Positions 14,791-24,095 of a stretch of 44,181 nucleotides of DNA are shown here, in pieces. The DNA lies in assembly GCA_017470715.1 (NCBI GenBank), contig JAFUYE010000028.1:1-44181 (forward strand). Reading direction: 5' to 3'. The notes beneath the pieces were generated by a model. The model ran no database searches. It saw only the letters and a program-made list of their open reading frames with translations, and was not told the origin of the DNA. This DNA comes from Selenomonadaceae bacterium. GTDB lineage: Bacteria; Bacillota; Negativicutes; Selenomonadales; Selenomonadaceae. Positions within the stretch are counted from its first letter, which is position 1. Each line of letters opens with the position of its first letter. The translations under genes and the position numbers were made by a program.

Positions 14791-16464
14791 ATGAGCAAAG
14801 AAAAATTGCTCGGTTATCTTGACGAGGCGGAAAACATATTGCATCAAAATCAAATTGCAAGTGACATACTTCAACCGCGTTTTTCGGAGCGACGGAAAGA
14901 TCTTGAAAATTTTTCCGCAAAAATTTTGTTCGTCGGCGGATTCAGCGCGGGCAAATCGGCGTTGCTCAATTCTTTTTTGGGCAACGAAGAAATTTTGCGC
15001 GAAAATATCGCGCCCGAAACCGCTGTTGCTGCCGAATTGCTTTACGGATCGCCCGAAAAAATCATTTGCGTCAACGAAAATGGTCAACAACGCGAATGTT
15101 CCTTTCAAGACCATGACAAAATTTCTGCCCGCGATTGTTCCAAGTGCATTTATTTTCTCGACAATGTTCGGCTGAAAAAACTTAACGATTTAATTCCCGT
15201 CGACATGCCCGGCTTTGATTCCGGCATTGAGGCGCACAACAAAGCTCTGATGCAATATCTCGGCGACGCGGCGGCTTATGTTTTCGTCGTCGATTTGGAA
15301 AAAGGCACCGTCGGACAAAGTTCGCTTGATTTTCTGGACGAAATACGGCAGTACAGCAATTCAATCGCGTTCGTCTTGACGAAACGGGACAAGTTGTCGC
15401 CGTCGGATGTTGAAGAGGTTACGCGGAATGTTGAAACGACTTTGGAAAATGTTTTGGGCGAAATGCCGTCCGTTATCGTGACTTCGATTCGCGATTCCGA
15501 TTGTGGCGAAAAACTTGCCGACTTGTTGGGAAAATTTTCTGCCGACGAACTCATCATGCAAAAATTTGGCGACAAAATCCTCCTTCTTTTCAAGCAGGCG
15601 ATTCAGTCAATGGAAATGCAACTTTCGGCGTTGGAATTCAATTCTCATGACATTGACCGCGAAATTCAAAATCAGGAGCGGCAAAAAGATTCGGTTGTCA
15701 CATCCATGCAACGCGAAAAGAAAAATCTGCATAACAGCTTGCAAAATGAAGTTCCGCAGAAAATTTTGCAGGACGTGGAAAATGCACTGCGAAGCCAAAT
15801 CGGCGCGCTTATTCATTCCGCTCGTCAAGGAAACGAAGCTTTTAATTCGGCGGTCAACAATATCATCCGCCCCGTGATTTTGCAGTCCACGCAAAGAAAC
15901 ATCGACGCGAGTTTTGAAAATTATATCGACGAGATTATTAACCGCGACGATTCACTTAATCCCGACGAGGCGGAAAATAAAATTCGCAAAACTTTTGATG
16001 CAGTCAAGGGCATTGCCGAAAGCGGAAAAGTTTTCGCCAAAGCCAAAAAGTACAAGGACATGTATCAAATTTTTTCGACGGGTTTGGCTTTGACGACAAG
16101 CGTTGTCGCACCGTGGCTTGAACTGATTATTATTTTTTTGCCGAACATCATTGGCGTGTTGAACGATTTAATCGGTCGCTCCAAAGAAGAAAAACTTCGC
16201 GGTTGCATTGAGCACGAAATCATTCCGCAGATTTGCGAAAAACTTCGTCCCGAAATTCGCGAAGCACTTTCACGCGTCGAAGAAGAACGTTTGGCGGAAA
16301 TTGAAGACGAATTCCAATCCACACTCGACAACGAAATCAACGCGTTGCAACAGCTCAAGGCGCAAAAGGAAGAGCACCTTATGAACGTCGACCGGAAGAA
16401 AGCCGATTTGTCGCGTGGCATTGACAGGTTGAAAGAAATTGTCGCCGAGATTGAAAACGCTTGA
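14791..16464 (+). CDS. Dynamin-like GTPase 1 with membrane-inserting C-terminal region
   Basis: A 557-residue dynamin-family GTPase. The G domain has the P-loop GGFSAGKSALLNS (residues about 48-60), a switch threonine in PETAVAAELL, G3 as DMPGFDSG (near 138) and G4 as TKRD (near 197). A long helical region follows, with coiled-coil character around 285-330. Residues about 425-460 hold two hydrophobic segments (FSTGLALTTSVVAPWLELI, IIFLPNIIGVL) able to enter a membrane, then a second coiled coil to the end. I use the ATG at 14791, which has AAAGGAG upstream; an earlier in-frame ATG at 14704 lacks one. It is the first gene of the island operon. Bacterial relatives remodel membranes or act in phage defence. 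Confidence 0.8.
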   Translation: MSKEKLLGYLDEAENILHQNQIASDILQPRFSERRKDLENFSAKILFVGGFSAGKSALLNSFLGNEEILRENIAPETAVAAELLYGSPEKIICVNENGQQRECSFQDHDKISARDCSKCIYFLDNVRLKKLNDLIPVDMPGFDSGIEAHNKALMQYLGDAAAYVFVVDLEKGTVGQSSLDFLDEIRQYSNSIAFVLTKRDKLSPSDVEEVTRNVETTLENVLGEMPSVIVTSIRDSDCGEKLADLLGKFSADELIMQKFGDKILLLFKQAIQSMEMQLSALEFNSHDIDREIQNQERQKDSVVTSMQREKKNLHNSLQNEVPQKILQDVENALRSQIGALIHSARQGNEAFNSAVNNIIRPVILQSTQRNIDASFENYIDEIINRDDSLNPDEAENKIRKTFDAVKGIAESGKVFAKAKKYKDMYQIFSTGLALTTSVVAPWLELIIIFLPNIIGVLNDLIGRSKEEKLRGCIEHEIIPQICEKLRPEIREALSRVEEERLAEIEDEFQSTLDNEINALQQLKAQKEEHLMNVDRKKADLSRGIDRLKEIVAEIENA

Positions 16465-16478
16465 CGGAGGTAAATTTT

Positions 16479-18764
16479 ATGGGGATTCAAAACTGCGAAG
16501 ATTTTCTTCAAAAGATGGATTCAATCTTTGAGAAAATTAAGGACGGCGAAAATTTTATTCAACCCGATTATCTTCGCGACTTCGCGGAAAAAATTCATCG
16601 GGCACGGACTCACGCGGGCGAAATCATAAACACCAATCGCGACTTGAAAATCGGAATTGTCGGGCAGGTCAAAGCGGGCAAATCATCATTTTTGAACGCG
16701 CTGATTTTTGACGGCAGGGACATTTTACCCAAAGCCGCCACGCCCATGACTGCAGCTCTGACGAAAATCACATACGCCGAAAAATCATCCGCGAAAGTTG
16801 TTTTTTACAGCGAAACCGATTGGACTGTCATCGAAGAAAATTCCGGCCGATTCGACGAAGATTTTCAACGCGCCAAAAAAAATCTTGAAGAACGCAAAAA
16901 GTCTGCGGTGCAAAATCGTTTCAGTTACAACGGTTCTCCCGTCGATTGTTCGTTGACGGAAGCCGAAATCAAGGAAATCGAACGCAAAATTTCTCCGCAG
17001 TATCGTGCCTGTAAAGAATTAACCGAAATGGCGGAAAAAGATTCTTCGATTTTGTCGAAGCTCGGCACGGAAGAAGAAATTTCCGTCAGCAATCTGCAAA
17101 TTGACTTAGCGCAATATGTCGGTGCGGGCGGCAGATACACGCCGATTGTGAAATGGATTGAGATGTCGGTTGCCAATGATTTGCTCAAAGGCATTGAGAT
17201 TGTTGACACGCCGGGGCTCGGCGATCCGATTATGTCCCGCAGTGAAAAGACGAAAGAATTTTTGATGGCGTGTGATTTGGTGTTTGTGCTCAGCCCGACG
17301 CCGCAATTCATGAGCAACGAGGATATTTCGCTTATCATTGAAACTTTGCCGGGCGAAAGCATAAATCATGCCGTGCTTGTCGGCAGTAAATTCGATTCGG
17401 CAATTTTGGACGATTCGGCTCGCGGAAAACAGTCTTTGCGTTCGGTTTTGGGACGGACGGTTAGAAAACTCAACGACAGTGCTCAACGCGTCATAAGCGC
17501 AAGTCGTCGTGCCGAAAAATCTTCCGTCGGCGGTTTGGCTTTGAAGCGCATGGAAGCCGAAATGCAAAGGCAGTTGACGGAAGACAGGTCGCTTTATTAC
17601 ATTTCGTCGATTCTTTTCAGCATGTCCCGCAAACTTTCCGACGCCGGAGATTTGAGCGAATTGGAAGCGCATATTTTGTCGCAACTGCTGGATCGTTTTG
17701 ACGGTATGAAGCAAGAGCCGGAATTTCTGTTGGAACTGGCGGGAATTGACCGCTTGCGCAATCGCGAGTTCGCCAAGATTCGTAAGGAAAAAGAAAACAT
17801 TATCGCCGAGCGCAGCCGTGAATTCATAAAAGACCAAGCCGCCTTTTTCGCCAAACAGATTAACGAAATTCAAAGCGAAGCCGAACAAATTTTGCGCTTG
17901 ACCGAAACGGCGGATGTCGCGGGACTGCAACGAAAATTGGAGACGAGCGAACGGGCATTGATTGACATGCGTCGCTCCATTGAAAAAGCTTTTGAACTTT
18001 GCGCCGTTGACACGCGAAAATATATCGTCGACGTTGCTCACCAAGTGAAATCTTTGCTGGACAAGCACACCGATTTTGCCGTTGCGGAAGGCAGCGAAGT
18101 CGAAACACGTTACCGCGAAGAAAGTTTTTTGATTTTCTTTACGAAGGAAGTGCCTTACAACGTCACAGTTTTTTACAAAACCGCCAACGTGAGCGACGTT
18201 GTGAGAAACCTGCAAAAGTTCGTTGCGGACGCCGAAAGAAATATCGCGTCGGGCTTGAAGTTGGCGATTGACATCGGCGAGATTCGCAACAAGATAAAAA
18301 ATGTCGTTTTGAACGCCTTCCAAAAAGCGGATGCCGAATTCGACGAAAATGACGTTTTGATTCCCGTCGAGTTGGTGCTGTCGAAAGTGACAATCCCCGA
18401 ATTTTCCGTTGTCGACAGCGAAAAATATCAAAACATGATAATCGAAGAGTTTCCGACCGCGCAGGTTCGCAACGAAGATATTTCGCGACTCGAATTGCGA
18501 CAGACGGAAATTCTCAACAAAATTGCGAAGGACATAACCGCCGCGCTTGAACAGAAAGCCGCACAAGTCGAAAAGACGCTCAGCGAGCAGTCAATCCATT
18601 TCACCGACGACGTAAAAAAATCGATTGTGGCGCGTATGGAACTTCTGCGAAAAAATATCAGCGACAAAGAAGGCAGCATTCTTCGTTACAAAGATTTTTT
18701 GTCGCGTGTTGCCGCGTGCAAGGAAGAATTGCGCGTTGTCGGAAAAACTGCAGGTGAGGGCTGA
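16479..18764 (+). CDS. Dynamin-like GTPase 2
   Basis: A 761-residue dynamin-family GTPase, starting at the ATG with GGAGGT seven bases upstream. G1 is GIVGQVKAGKSSFLNAL (about residues 58-74), the switch threonine lies in ATPMTAALT, G3 is DTPGLGDP (near 243) and G4 resembles SKFD (near 302). A large insert between G1 and G3 (about 90-230) is Glu/Lys-rich. The C-terminal 450 residues are mostly helical with heptad patterns, and I see no strong membrane segment, in contrast to GTPase 1. It lies 14 bases after GTPase 1. Bacterial dynamins often work as unequal pairs, so these two may form a mixed assembly. Confidence 0.8.
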   Translation: MGIQNCEDFLQKMDSIFEKIKDGENFIQPDYLRDFAEKIHRARTHAGEIINTNRDLKIGIVGQVKAGKSSFLNALIFDGRDILPKAATPMTAALTKITYAEKSSAKVVFYSETDWTVIEENSGRFDEDFQRAKKNLEERKKSAVQNRFSYNGSPVDCSLTEAEIKEIERKISPQYRACKELTEMAEKDSSILSKLGTEEEISVSNLQIDLAQYVGAGGRYTPIVKWIEMSVANDLLKGIEIVDTPGLGDPIMSRSEKTKEFLMACDLVFVLSPTPQFMSNEDISLIIETLPGESINHAVLVGSKFDSAILDDSARGKQSLRSVLGRTVRKLNDSAQRVISASRRAEKSSVGGLALKRMEAEMQRQLTEDRSLYYISSILFSMSRKLSDAGDLSELEAHILSQLLDRFDGMKQEPEFLLELAGIDRLRNREFAKIRKEKENIIAERSREFIKDQAAFFAKQINEIQSEAEQILRLTETADVAGLQRKLETSERALIDMRRSIEKAFELCAVDTRKYIVDVAHQVKSLLDKHTDFAVAEGSEVETRYREESFLIFFTKEVPYNVTVFYKTANVSDVVRNLQKFVADAERNIASGLKLAIDIGEIRNKIKNVVLNAFQKADAEFDENDVLIPVELVLSKVTIPEFSVVDSEKYQNMIIEEFPTAQVRNEDISRLELRQTEILNKIAKDITAALEQKAAQVEKTLSEQSIHFTDDVKKSIVARMELLRKNISDKEGSILRYKDFLSRVAACKEELRVVGKTAGEG

Positions 18765-18767
18765 ATC

Positions 18768-20024
18768 ATGGGCATTTGGGACGATCCTTTGGACGACGAA
18801 GAAATTTTAAATTCCGAGCCTGAAAATCCGTATCTTGCTGACCCGAAAAAAGGCATGGAACTCATCGCGAAACTTTTGCCGAATCATCAAAAAAATTCTG
18901 CGGACAACGTGGCGCGACGACTCGACGACATGTTGGACAACGAAATTTTGACGACGCTGAAAGATTTCGGCGGAAATACAATCGCACTCAATCGCCGGCT
19001 CATGAAGTTGAGCGATAAAATTATGGAGTACAAAAAAATTCGCTTGCTGTCCGGAAAATCGATTGTCGGCATTGTCGGCAGGTTCAGCGCGGGCAAATCG
19101 GGCTTTATAAATTCGTTGCTGAATACTTCGGACGCTCGAATTGTTTTGCCCGAAGACCAAAACCCGACGACTTCAATTCCGACCTATATCGTCGGCGGCG
19201 ACAACGAAAAAATTCAAGCTTATTCGGGCGGGCGAACTACCGATTTGGATCTTGACGCAATGCAGGCAATGACGCACAGATTTTACGAGGAATACGGAAT
19301 CGGTTTTTCGCGCTTTGTCGGCAACCTTGTGATTTACACGCCGTTTTTTCCGTCGCAACAAAAAAATCGAATTGTTTTTCTCGACACGCCCGGATACAAC
19401 AAGCCGGACATTGACGCCCGCGAAAACATGACGGACGAACACATTGCCGAACAGCAAGTTAAAGCGGCGGATTTTTTGATTTTGCTTGTCACGGTCGACG
19501 ACGGAATTGTCGACAAGGATATTGATTTTATCAGTCGCGTGGCAACAAAAAATCCCTTGCTCGTCGTCGTGAACAAAGCCGACAGAAAACCCGAAAGCGA
19601 TTGTCGGGCGATTGTGGAAAACGGGCGGCGAATTTTGACGGACAAGGGCATTAATTTTTTCGGAATTACGGCTTACTCTTCGCACAACGGCAAAGAATAT
19701 CTCGGACAAAATCTCGTCGAAAAATTTTTGGCTTATGCCTCACAACAGTCCGCTCAAAATCACGACGTTAAAGCCGAATTGAACAGCCTGACGAAATTTA
19801 TCGATGACGATTTCGACAAAGAAATTCATGCTGCGGAAAAACGTCGCAAAGACTTGGGCAACGACATTTATCAAGCTACGGACATTCGTGCGATTAATTC
19901 TTTGTCGCACATTTACGGGCGTGTTTGTCAAAAATACGGCAGACTTCGCGGCAACAGGAAAAAATTTAACAATATCGTCGGGAAAATTTCTGCTAATTTT
20001 TCCGAGTTAATGCACGGCGAATAA
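18768..20024 (+). CDS. Dynamin-like GTPase 3, short form
   Basis: A 418-residue GTPase starting three bases after the previous stop. An N-terminal helical segment of about 95 residues leads into G1 GIVGRFSAGKSGFINSLL (about 100-117), a switch threonine in NPTTSIPTYI, G3 LDTPGYNKPDIDARENMTD (near 205) and G4 VVNKADRK (near 268). The C-terminal tail is short and helical and lacks the long stalk of GTPases 1 and 2, so it may be a regulatory or priming member of a three-GTPase set. The P-loop wording FSAGKS is shared with GTPase 1, which suggests common ancestry. Confidence 0.78.
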   Translation: MGIWDDPLDDEEILNSEPENPYLADPKKGMELIAKLLPNHQKNSADNVARRLDDMLDNEILTTLKDFGGNTIALNRRLMKLSDKIMEYKKIRLLSGKSIVGIVGRFSAGKSGFINSLLNTSDARIVLPEDQNPTTSIPTYIVGGDNEKIQAYSGGRTTDLDLDAMQAMTHRFYEEYGIGFSRFVGNLVIYTPFFPSQQKNRIVFLDTPGYNKPDIDARENMTDEHIAEQQVKAADFLILLVTVDDGIVDKDIDFISRVATKNPLLVVVNKADRKPESDCRAIVENGRRILTDKGINFFGITAYSSHNGKEYLGQNLVEKFLAYASQQSAQNHDVKAELNSLTKFIDDDFDKEIHAAEKRRKDLGNDIYQATDIRAINSLSHIYGRVCQKYGRLRGNRKKFNNIVGKISANFSELMHGE

Positions 20025-20035
20025 AGGTACAAAAC

Positions 20036-22603
20036 ATGGCAAACGACAACACAAGAGAAAACATCAAACTTGTCGCGAAACTTTTAAATGCCGACAAATC
20101 AAATCGGACGAATTGTTTCGGCGAAAGTCGCGAGGCTTTTTATGACGAGTTCGGAAAAAATTTTCGTGCGGCGTTGGAAGAATCTTCCGTGCCCGACAAG
20201 GCAGAAATTTTTGACGGCATTTTTGAAATCGCGAACGACATGGAAATTTTCGGCGCATTTCCCGAACTCCTCGGCAAAACTTTTGTCGGGGTTGTCGGCT
20301 TCGACAAGCATTTGACGGAAACTTTCATGTCGCGTATTCTTGACGAAAGAGCCGCGAAAAATTTAATGCTCGATACAAATTTGCCCGTGATTTTGGTTGC
20401 GGGCGACGAAGGAATTTCGGCGGTGAACGACATTGGAAATCCTGTCGATTTAAGTTTGAGCGAATACTCGAAAACAAATATTTCGTTGTGGCGCGACAAG
20501 ATTGAAGTGCCGCAAATTCTGCAGTTCTTTTTGTTGAAGCGGGCAGGATTTTTTCAAAATATCGCGCTCATATATTTCCCCGAACATTTCGATTCGCGGA
20601 CGCCCTTCGCCGAAATGATTTTTCAAAAACTGGATGCCGTGACGATTTTTATTTCCGAGCCGCCCGACAAAAAAAATAAGCAGAAATTGCTTGACGAATT
20701 TTTTAAGCTGAAAAATCGTCGTCCGATTCCGTTCAACTTTTGCGCGAACACGCAAATTATCGGCGAATTGATGCGCGACAATCGTTTTCGGGAAGTTTCA
20801 TTTCATAACACGGAAGAAATTTTTCGCGTCTTCGAGCGGCTCAACGTCGTTCGCGAAAATTGTTTTTTTGCCGACGCGATAACCGGTCGCCTGTTGGAGA
20901 TAAGAAATTTCTACGAGCAAAAAATCAATCAGCTGAAAACAGATCGCTCACAGATTGCCGAAGATCTTGTGCGTCTCACGGTTGACGAAACAAAATCGGC
21001 GGTCAGAGATTTGCAAGCCGAAAATCGTCGCGAATTGCATTTGGTCGAGCAGGAATTTGAAAAATTGCGGGGAGCCTCAACGTTGCTTCTTGACTTGGCA
21101 CGAAAATACGAGTCGGAGGCAGAAAAATATTTCGGCAGGACAACTGCTCATTGCAGCGAGGCAGCAAAGGAAATTTGGCGCAAAATATTTTTTCAGGCAA
21201 CAGACCTTCGCGATTTCAAACTTGCCGCAGAATACGCAAGGAAATTGAATCGTTTCGACGAGGCTTACGGTTATGTTTGCGAAATAATTTTGCACACGGC
21301 GAACAATGAATTTGTCGGAGCCGATAAATTGGAGCGTCTGCGGCGCGAAAGTGACAACGAATTTATTCGACGGGCGAAATTGCGTGCGGCCGAAAACTTG
21401 AGATTTTCGGATTATGACTGTATGCAAATTTCCCGCGACATAAATTCCATCGAGACGGCGAAAGAAAATTATTTTCGCGGCTTGTGGGAAGAACACGCGG
21501 GCGACAAAAAATCGGCAGTGAATTATTTCAAACGTGCCTTGAAGCAAGGTTATTCGCGGGCGGGAACGAAACTTTTCGAGCTTGCCGGCGGAAATTTCAG
21601 CGCGTTGCAAATTTTGTCTGACCAAATGGTTCCGGAAGCAAATTTCGCGTTGGGCAACATGAGCTTGGCTGAAAACAGATATGCCGCCGCGCTCAGATAT
21701 TTCAAACTTGCGGCAGTGAAAAATTTCATTCCCGCGATAAAATTTTTGGTCGACGATTTTTCGGCTAAGCTTCTCAAAGCGTGGCACAGTCAGCATAATT
21801 TGTCGAGCACGGAAAAAACTCAAGCGCAAAGTTGCATCGAGATTTACGGCATGATTTTGAAAAATTCTTCCGACGTTTCTTCCAAAGAACGCGTTGGCGA
21901 TCTCTATCAAGCTTTGGGCGACGACAGACGCGCTTTGTCCTGGTGGACGCAATGCAACACGGCGGATTCATGTTACAAGTGCGGAAGATTGTATCAATAC
22001 ACCGACGGAACTTTTGAGCAAGATTTGGACACTGCCGAAAGATTTTTTTCTCAAGCAGCGGATAAAGGTCACGCCAAAGCAAGAACCGAGCTTACCAAAG
22101 TCCGGCAATGGAAAGCATCCAACATTCAAAAAGAAAAAGCCCGTCAAGCAAAAAAGCAAACTTATGCGCCGCGAGTCGAAACCGTGGAAGTAAAATCTTC
22201 GGGCGGGCTTTGCGTCATCACGAGTGCGGCTTGTGCGGCGTTGAATAAGCCTGACGATTGCGAAGAACTCAACACGCTCAGAGCCTATCGCGACAAGATG
22301 AAAGCTACCAATCCCGTTGTTGCCGCGCTTGTCAAAGAATATTATCGCGTCGCGCCCTTGCTGGTTAAAAAAATAAACGCGGAAGTTGCGGCGAAGACAA
22401 TTTACTCAAGTTTGTGGGAAAATTTCATTGAACGAACATACAACTTGATTTTGGCGGGCGAAAACGAGGCGGCAACGGCAATTTATATCGACATGGTTCA
22501 GGAATTGTGCAAGCGTTATGACGTGCAACTTTCCGAAGAAACTTTGGAAAATATTCGTCGACTGAATTTGACGGGCACGCGCATTGAAACGGAACTTTTT
22601 TGA
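20036..22603 (+). CDS. Degenerate GTPase domain fused to Sel1/TPR-like repeats and a CFI-box-like C-terminus
   Basis: An 855-residue protein 11 bases after GTPase 3. Residues about 80-100 read TFVGVVGFDKHLTETF where a P-loop should be; the GKS/T is lost, so the first 290 residues look like a GTP-nonbinding relative of the preceding GTPases. A coiled coil (about 300-360) follows. Residues about 480-690 contain Sel1/TPR-like helical pairs (SAVNYFKRALKQGYSRAG, AALRYFKLAAVKNFIPA, TAERFFSQAADKGHAKA). The last 130 residues begin LCVITSAACAALNKPDDCEE and include YYRVAPLLV, matching the CFI-box C-terminal domain from memory. It probably serves as scaffold or adaptor for the GTPases. Confidence 0.65.
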   Translation: MANDNTRENIKLVAKLLNADKSNRTNCFGESREAFYDEFGKNFRAALEESSVPDKAEIFDGIFEIANDMEIFGAFPELLGKTFVGVVGFDKHLTETFMSRILDERAAKNLMLDTNLPVILVAGDEGISAVNDIGNPVDLSLSEYSKTNISLWRDKIEVPQILQFFLLKRAGFFQNIALIYFPEHFDSRTPFAEMIFQKLDAVTIFISEPPDKKNKQKLLDEFFKLKNRRPIPFNFCANTQIIGELMRDNRFREVSFHNTEEIFRVFERLNVVRENCFFADAITGRLLEIRNFYEQKINQLKTDRSQIAEDLVRLTVDETKSAVRDLQAENRRELHLVEQEFEKLRGASTLLLDLARKYESEAEKYFGRTTAHCSEAAKEIWRKIFFQATDLRDFKLAAEYARKLNRFDEAYGYVCEIILHTANNEFVGADKLERLRRESDNEFIRRAKLRAAENLRFSDYDCMQISRDINSIETAKENYFRGLWEEHAGDKKSAVNYFKRALKQGYSRAGTKLFELAGGNFSALQILSDQMVPEANFALGNMSLAENRYAAALRYFKLAAVKNFIPAIKFLVDDFSAKLLKAWHSQHNLSSTEKTQAQSCIEIYGMILKNSSDVSSKERVGDLYQALGDDRRALSWWTQCNTADSCYKCGRLYQYTDGTFEQDLDTAERFFSQAADKGHAKARTELTKVRQWKASNIQKEKARQAKKQTYAPRVETVEVKSSGGLCVITSAACAALNKPDDCEELNTLRAYRDKMKATNPVVAALVKEYYRVAPLLVKKINAEVAAKTIYSSLWENFIERTYNLILAGENEAATAIYIDMVQELCKRYDVQLSEETLENIRRLNLTGTRIETELF

Positions 22604-22696
22604 TTGTCGGCAACGTGCAGGTAAAATTTTTCTCCCGCAACGTTTAAATTCCGGAATCGCCTGCAATTTTTTTGCGAGTTATGGGGATTATGTTCG

Positions 22697-24079
22697 ATGC
22701 AAAACGTCCCGAAAAAAATTATCGAAATTATAATGGCGAATTTCCCGAACGGAATCCGCGACGATTTTATTGACACGAACAAAGTTTTGCGAATTTACTC
22801 GACAGATTATGTCGACGAAAAAATTTCAAGAGAACTTATCGCTGACGTGATTCGCGAAAACGGAATTGAATTCGGCAGTCGATTTTATTTCCTTGCGGAA
22901 CGAGACCGCGAAATTATTTTTCTTATCGCGGATGAGCTTTTGGAGCAATATCCCGTTGTGTACTATTCCGCTGTTTACGATAAGCACGCGGAATTTTTTA
23001 ATCGCCTGCATATTTTTTCGCCGCAAGTTTTGAAAAAAATTTTGCAGGAGACCGGCAACGATTACTTTTGTTTTGACGAATTTTGTTCCGCAAGCAAACT
23101 GACGCGGCTTGACCATGAAGTTTCAAAAATTTTTATGGCGGCGGAAAAATCTTTGTCGCTGGAAGATTTGCAAGCAAAATTGCCCTACGTTCCGCCGGAA
23201 AAAATTTTGGCTGTGATCAACAACGCAAAAAAATATTTGCCGACGAATACGGGTAAATATTTTCCCGTGTCCAAAATCAAATTTGACGCGGAAGAAATTT
23301 TCGCTACCGAACGACAAATTTTTTCCCGTATCGACGCGAACGGTTACGCCGCGCCCGAAGATTATGACCTGTCGTCGAACTTCGCGCTCAATCCGGAACT
23401 GTCGAAAAAAGATTTGCGCAACGTGATTTACCAAAAATTTTTCTCCGCCGAATTCACCAAGCGCGGCAAAAAAATTTTCAAGAAATCTACCGTCGCTGAA
23501 GAAAAAATTTCGACGACGACAGCACTGTTGCGACAATTTATTTCCGCGCAGGAAGAATTGACTGCCGAGAAACTTTTTGCCTTCGTCGAAAACCAAAAGA
23601 TTAGCCGAAGCGGTGCATTGTCGGTTGCGCATGAAGAAATGACCCGCGTTGAAAAAAAATTGTTCGTCAAAGATTCGTCGGTAAATTTTGATGTCGCAAA
23701 AGTCGACGAGGCTTTAACGCCGTTTGTTCGCGGAAAAATAATTTCGTTGCGTTCCGTCACGAGTTTTACGGGTTTTCCGCCCGTCGCCGGCTATTCGTGG
23801 AATTTGTTTCTGCTCGAAAGTTTTCTGCGCAAACACAGCGAAAAATATTTTTACGACGCGCCCGGTTTCAATAATGCAAATGCCGGCGCGATTTATCCCA
23901 AGGCAATGAAGTTTAAAAATTATCTCGACGTGCAAGTTGCGGCTGTCGTCCAAGAAAAAATTCCGCTTGAAAAATTTGCCGTCGAATATTTTTTGGTCGA
24001 ACAAGGTTTCCGAGTAAATCGCATAAAAAAAGTTACCGACGAAATCATCAAACAGGCGCAGGAAATTTCAAATCGGTAA
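22697..24079 (+). CDS. Unrecognised 460-residue protein, possibly tandem winged helices
   Basis: I do not recognise this protein. It is soluble, rich in Lys, Phe and acidic residues, and its first 250 residues look like repeated small helical units with beta hairpins, suggesting tandem winged-helix domains. The C-terminal part has a more ordered SVTSFTGFPPVAGYSWNLFLLESFLRK segment. No nuclease or Walker motif is visible. A 93-base gap separates it from the previous gene and contains a possible weak terminator (TGCAGG / CCTGCA with a long loop, then T7), so it may start a second transcription unit with the phosphorothioation-like genes. A DNA-binding or target-sensing role would fit but is only a guess. 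Confidence 0.5.
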   Translation: MQNVPKKIIEIIMANFPNGIRDDFIDTNKVLRIYSTDYVDEKISRELIADVIRENGIEFGSRFYFLAERDREIIFLIADELLEQYPVVYYSAVYDKHAEFFNRLHIFSPQVLKKILQETGNDYFCFDEFCSASKLTRLDHEVSKIFMAAEKSLSLEDLQAKLPYVPPEKILAVINNAKKYLPTNTGKYFPVSKIKFDAEEIFATERQIFSRIDANGYAAPEDYDLSSNFALNPELSKKDLRNVIYQKFFSAEFTKRGKKIFKKSTVAEEKISTTTALLRQFISAQEELTAEKLFAFVENQKISRSGALSVAHEEMTRVEKKLFVKDSSVNFDVAKVDEALTPFVRGKIISLRSVTSFTGFPPVAGYSWNLFLLESFLRKHSEKYFYDAPGFNNANAGAIYPKAMKFKNYLDVQVAAVVQEKIPLEKFAVEYFLVEQGFRVNRIKKVTDEIIKQAQEISNR

Positions 24080-24095
24080 AGAATTACCCGCCATT

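Noticed and set aside
17106..18566. A 486-codon open frame on the minus strand within dynamin-like GTPase 2
   Set aside because: Shadow of a well-supported GTPase gene; its translation is rich in Phe, Arg and Asn with no domain. Long antisense frames are common in this genome because of its codon use.
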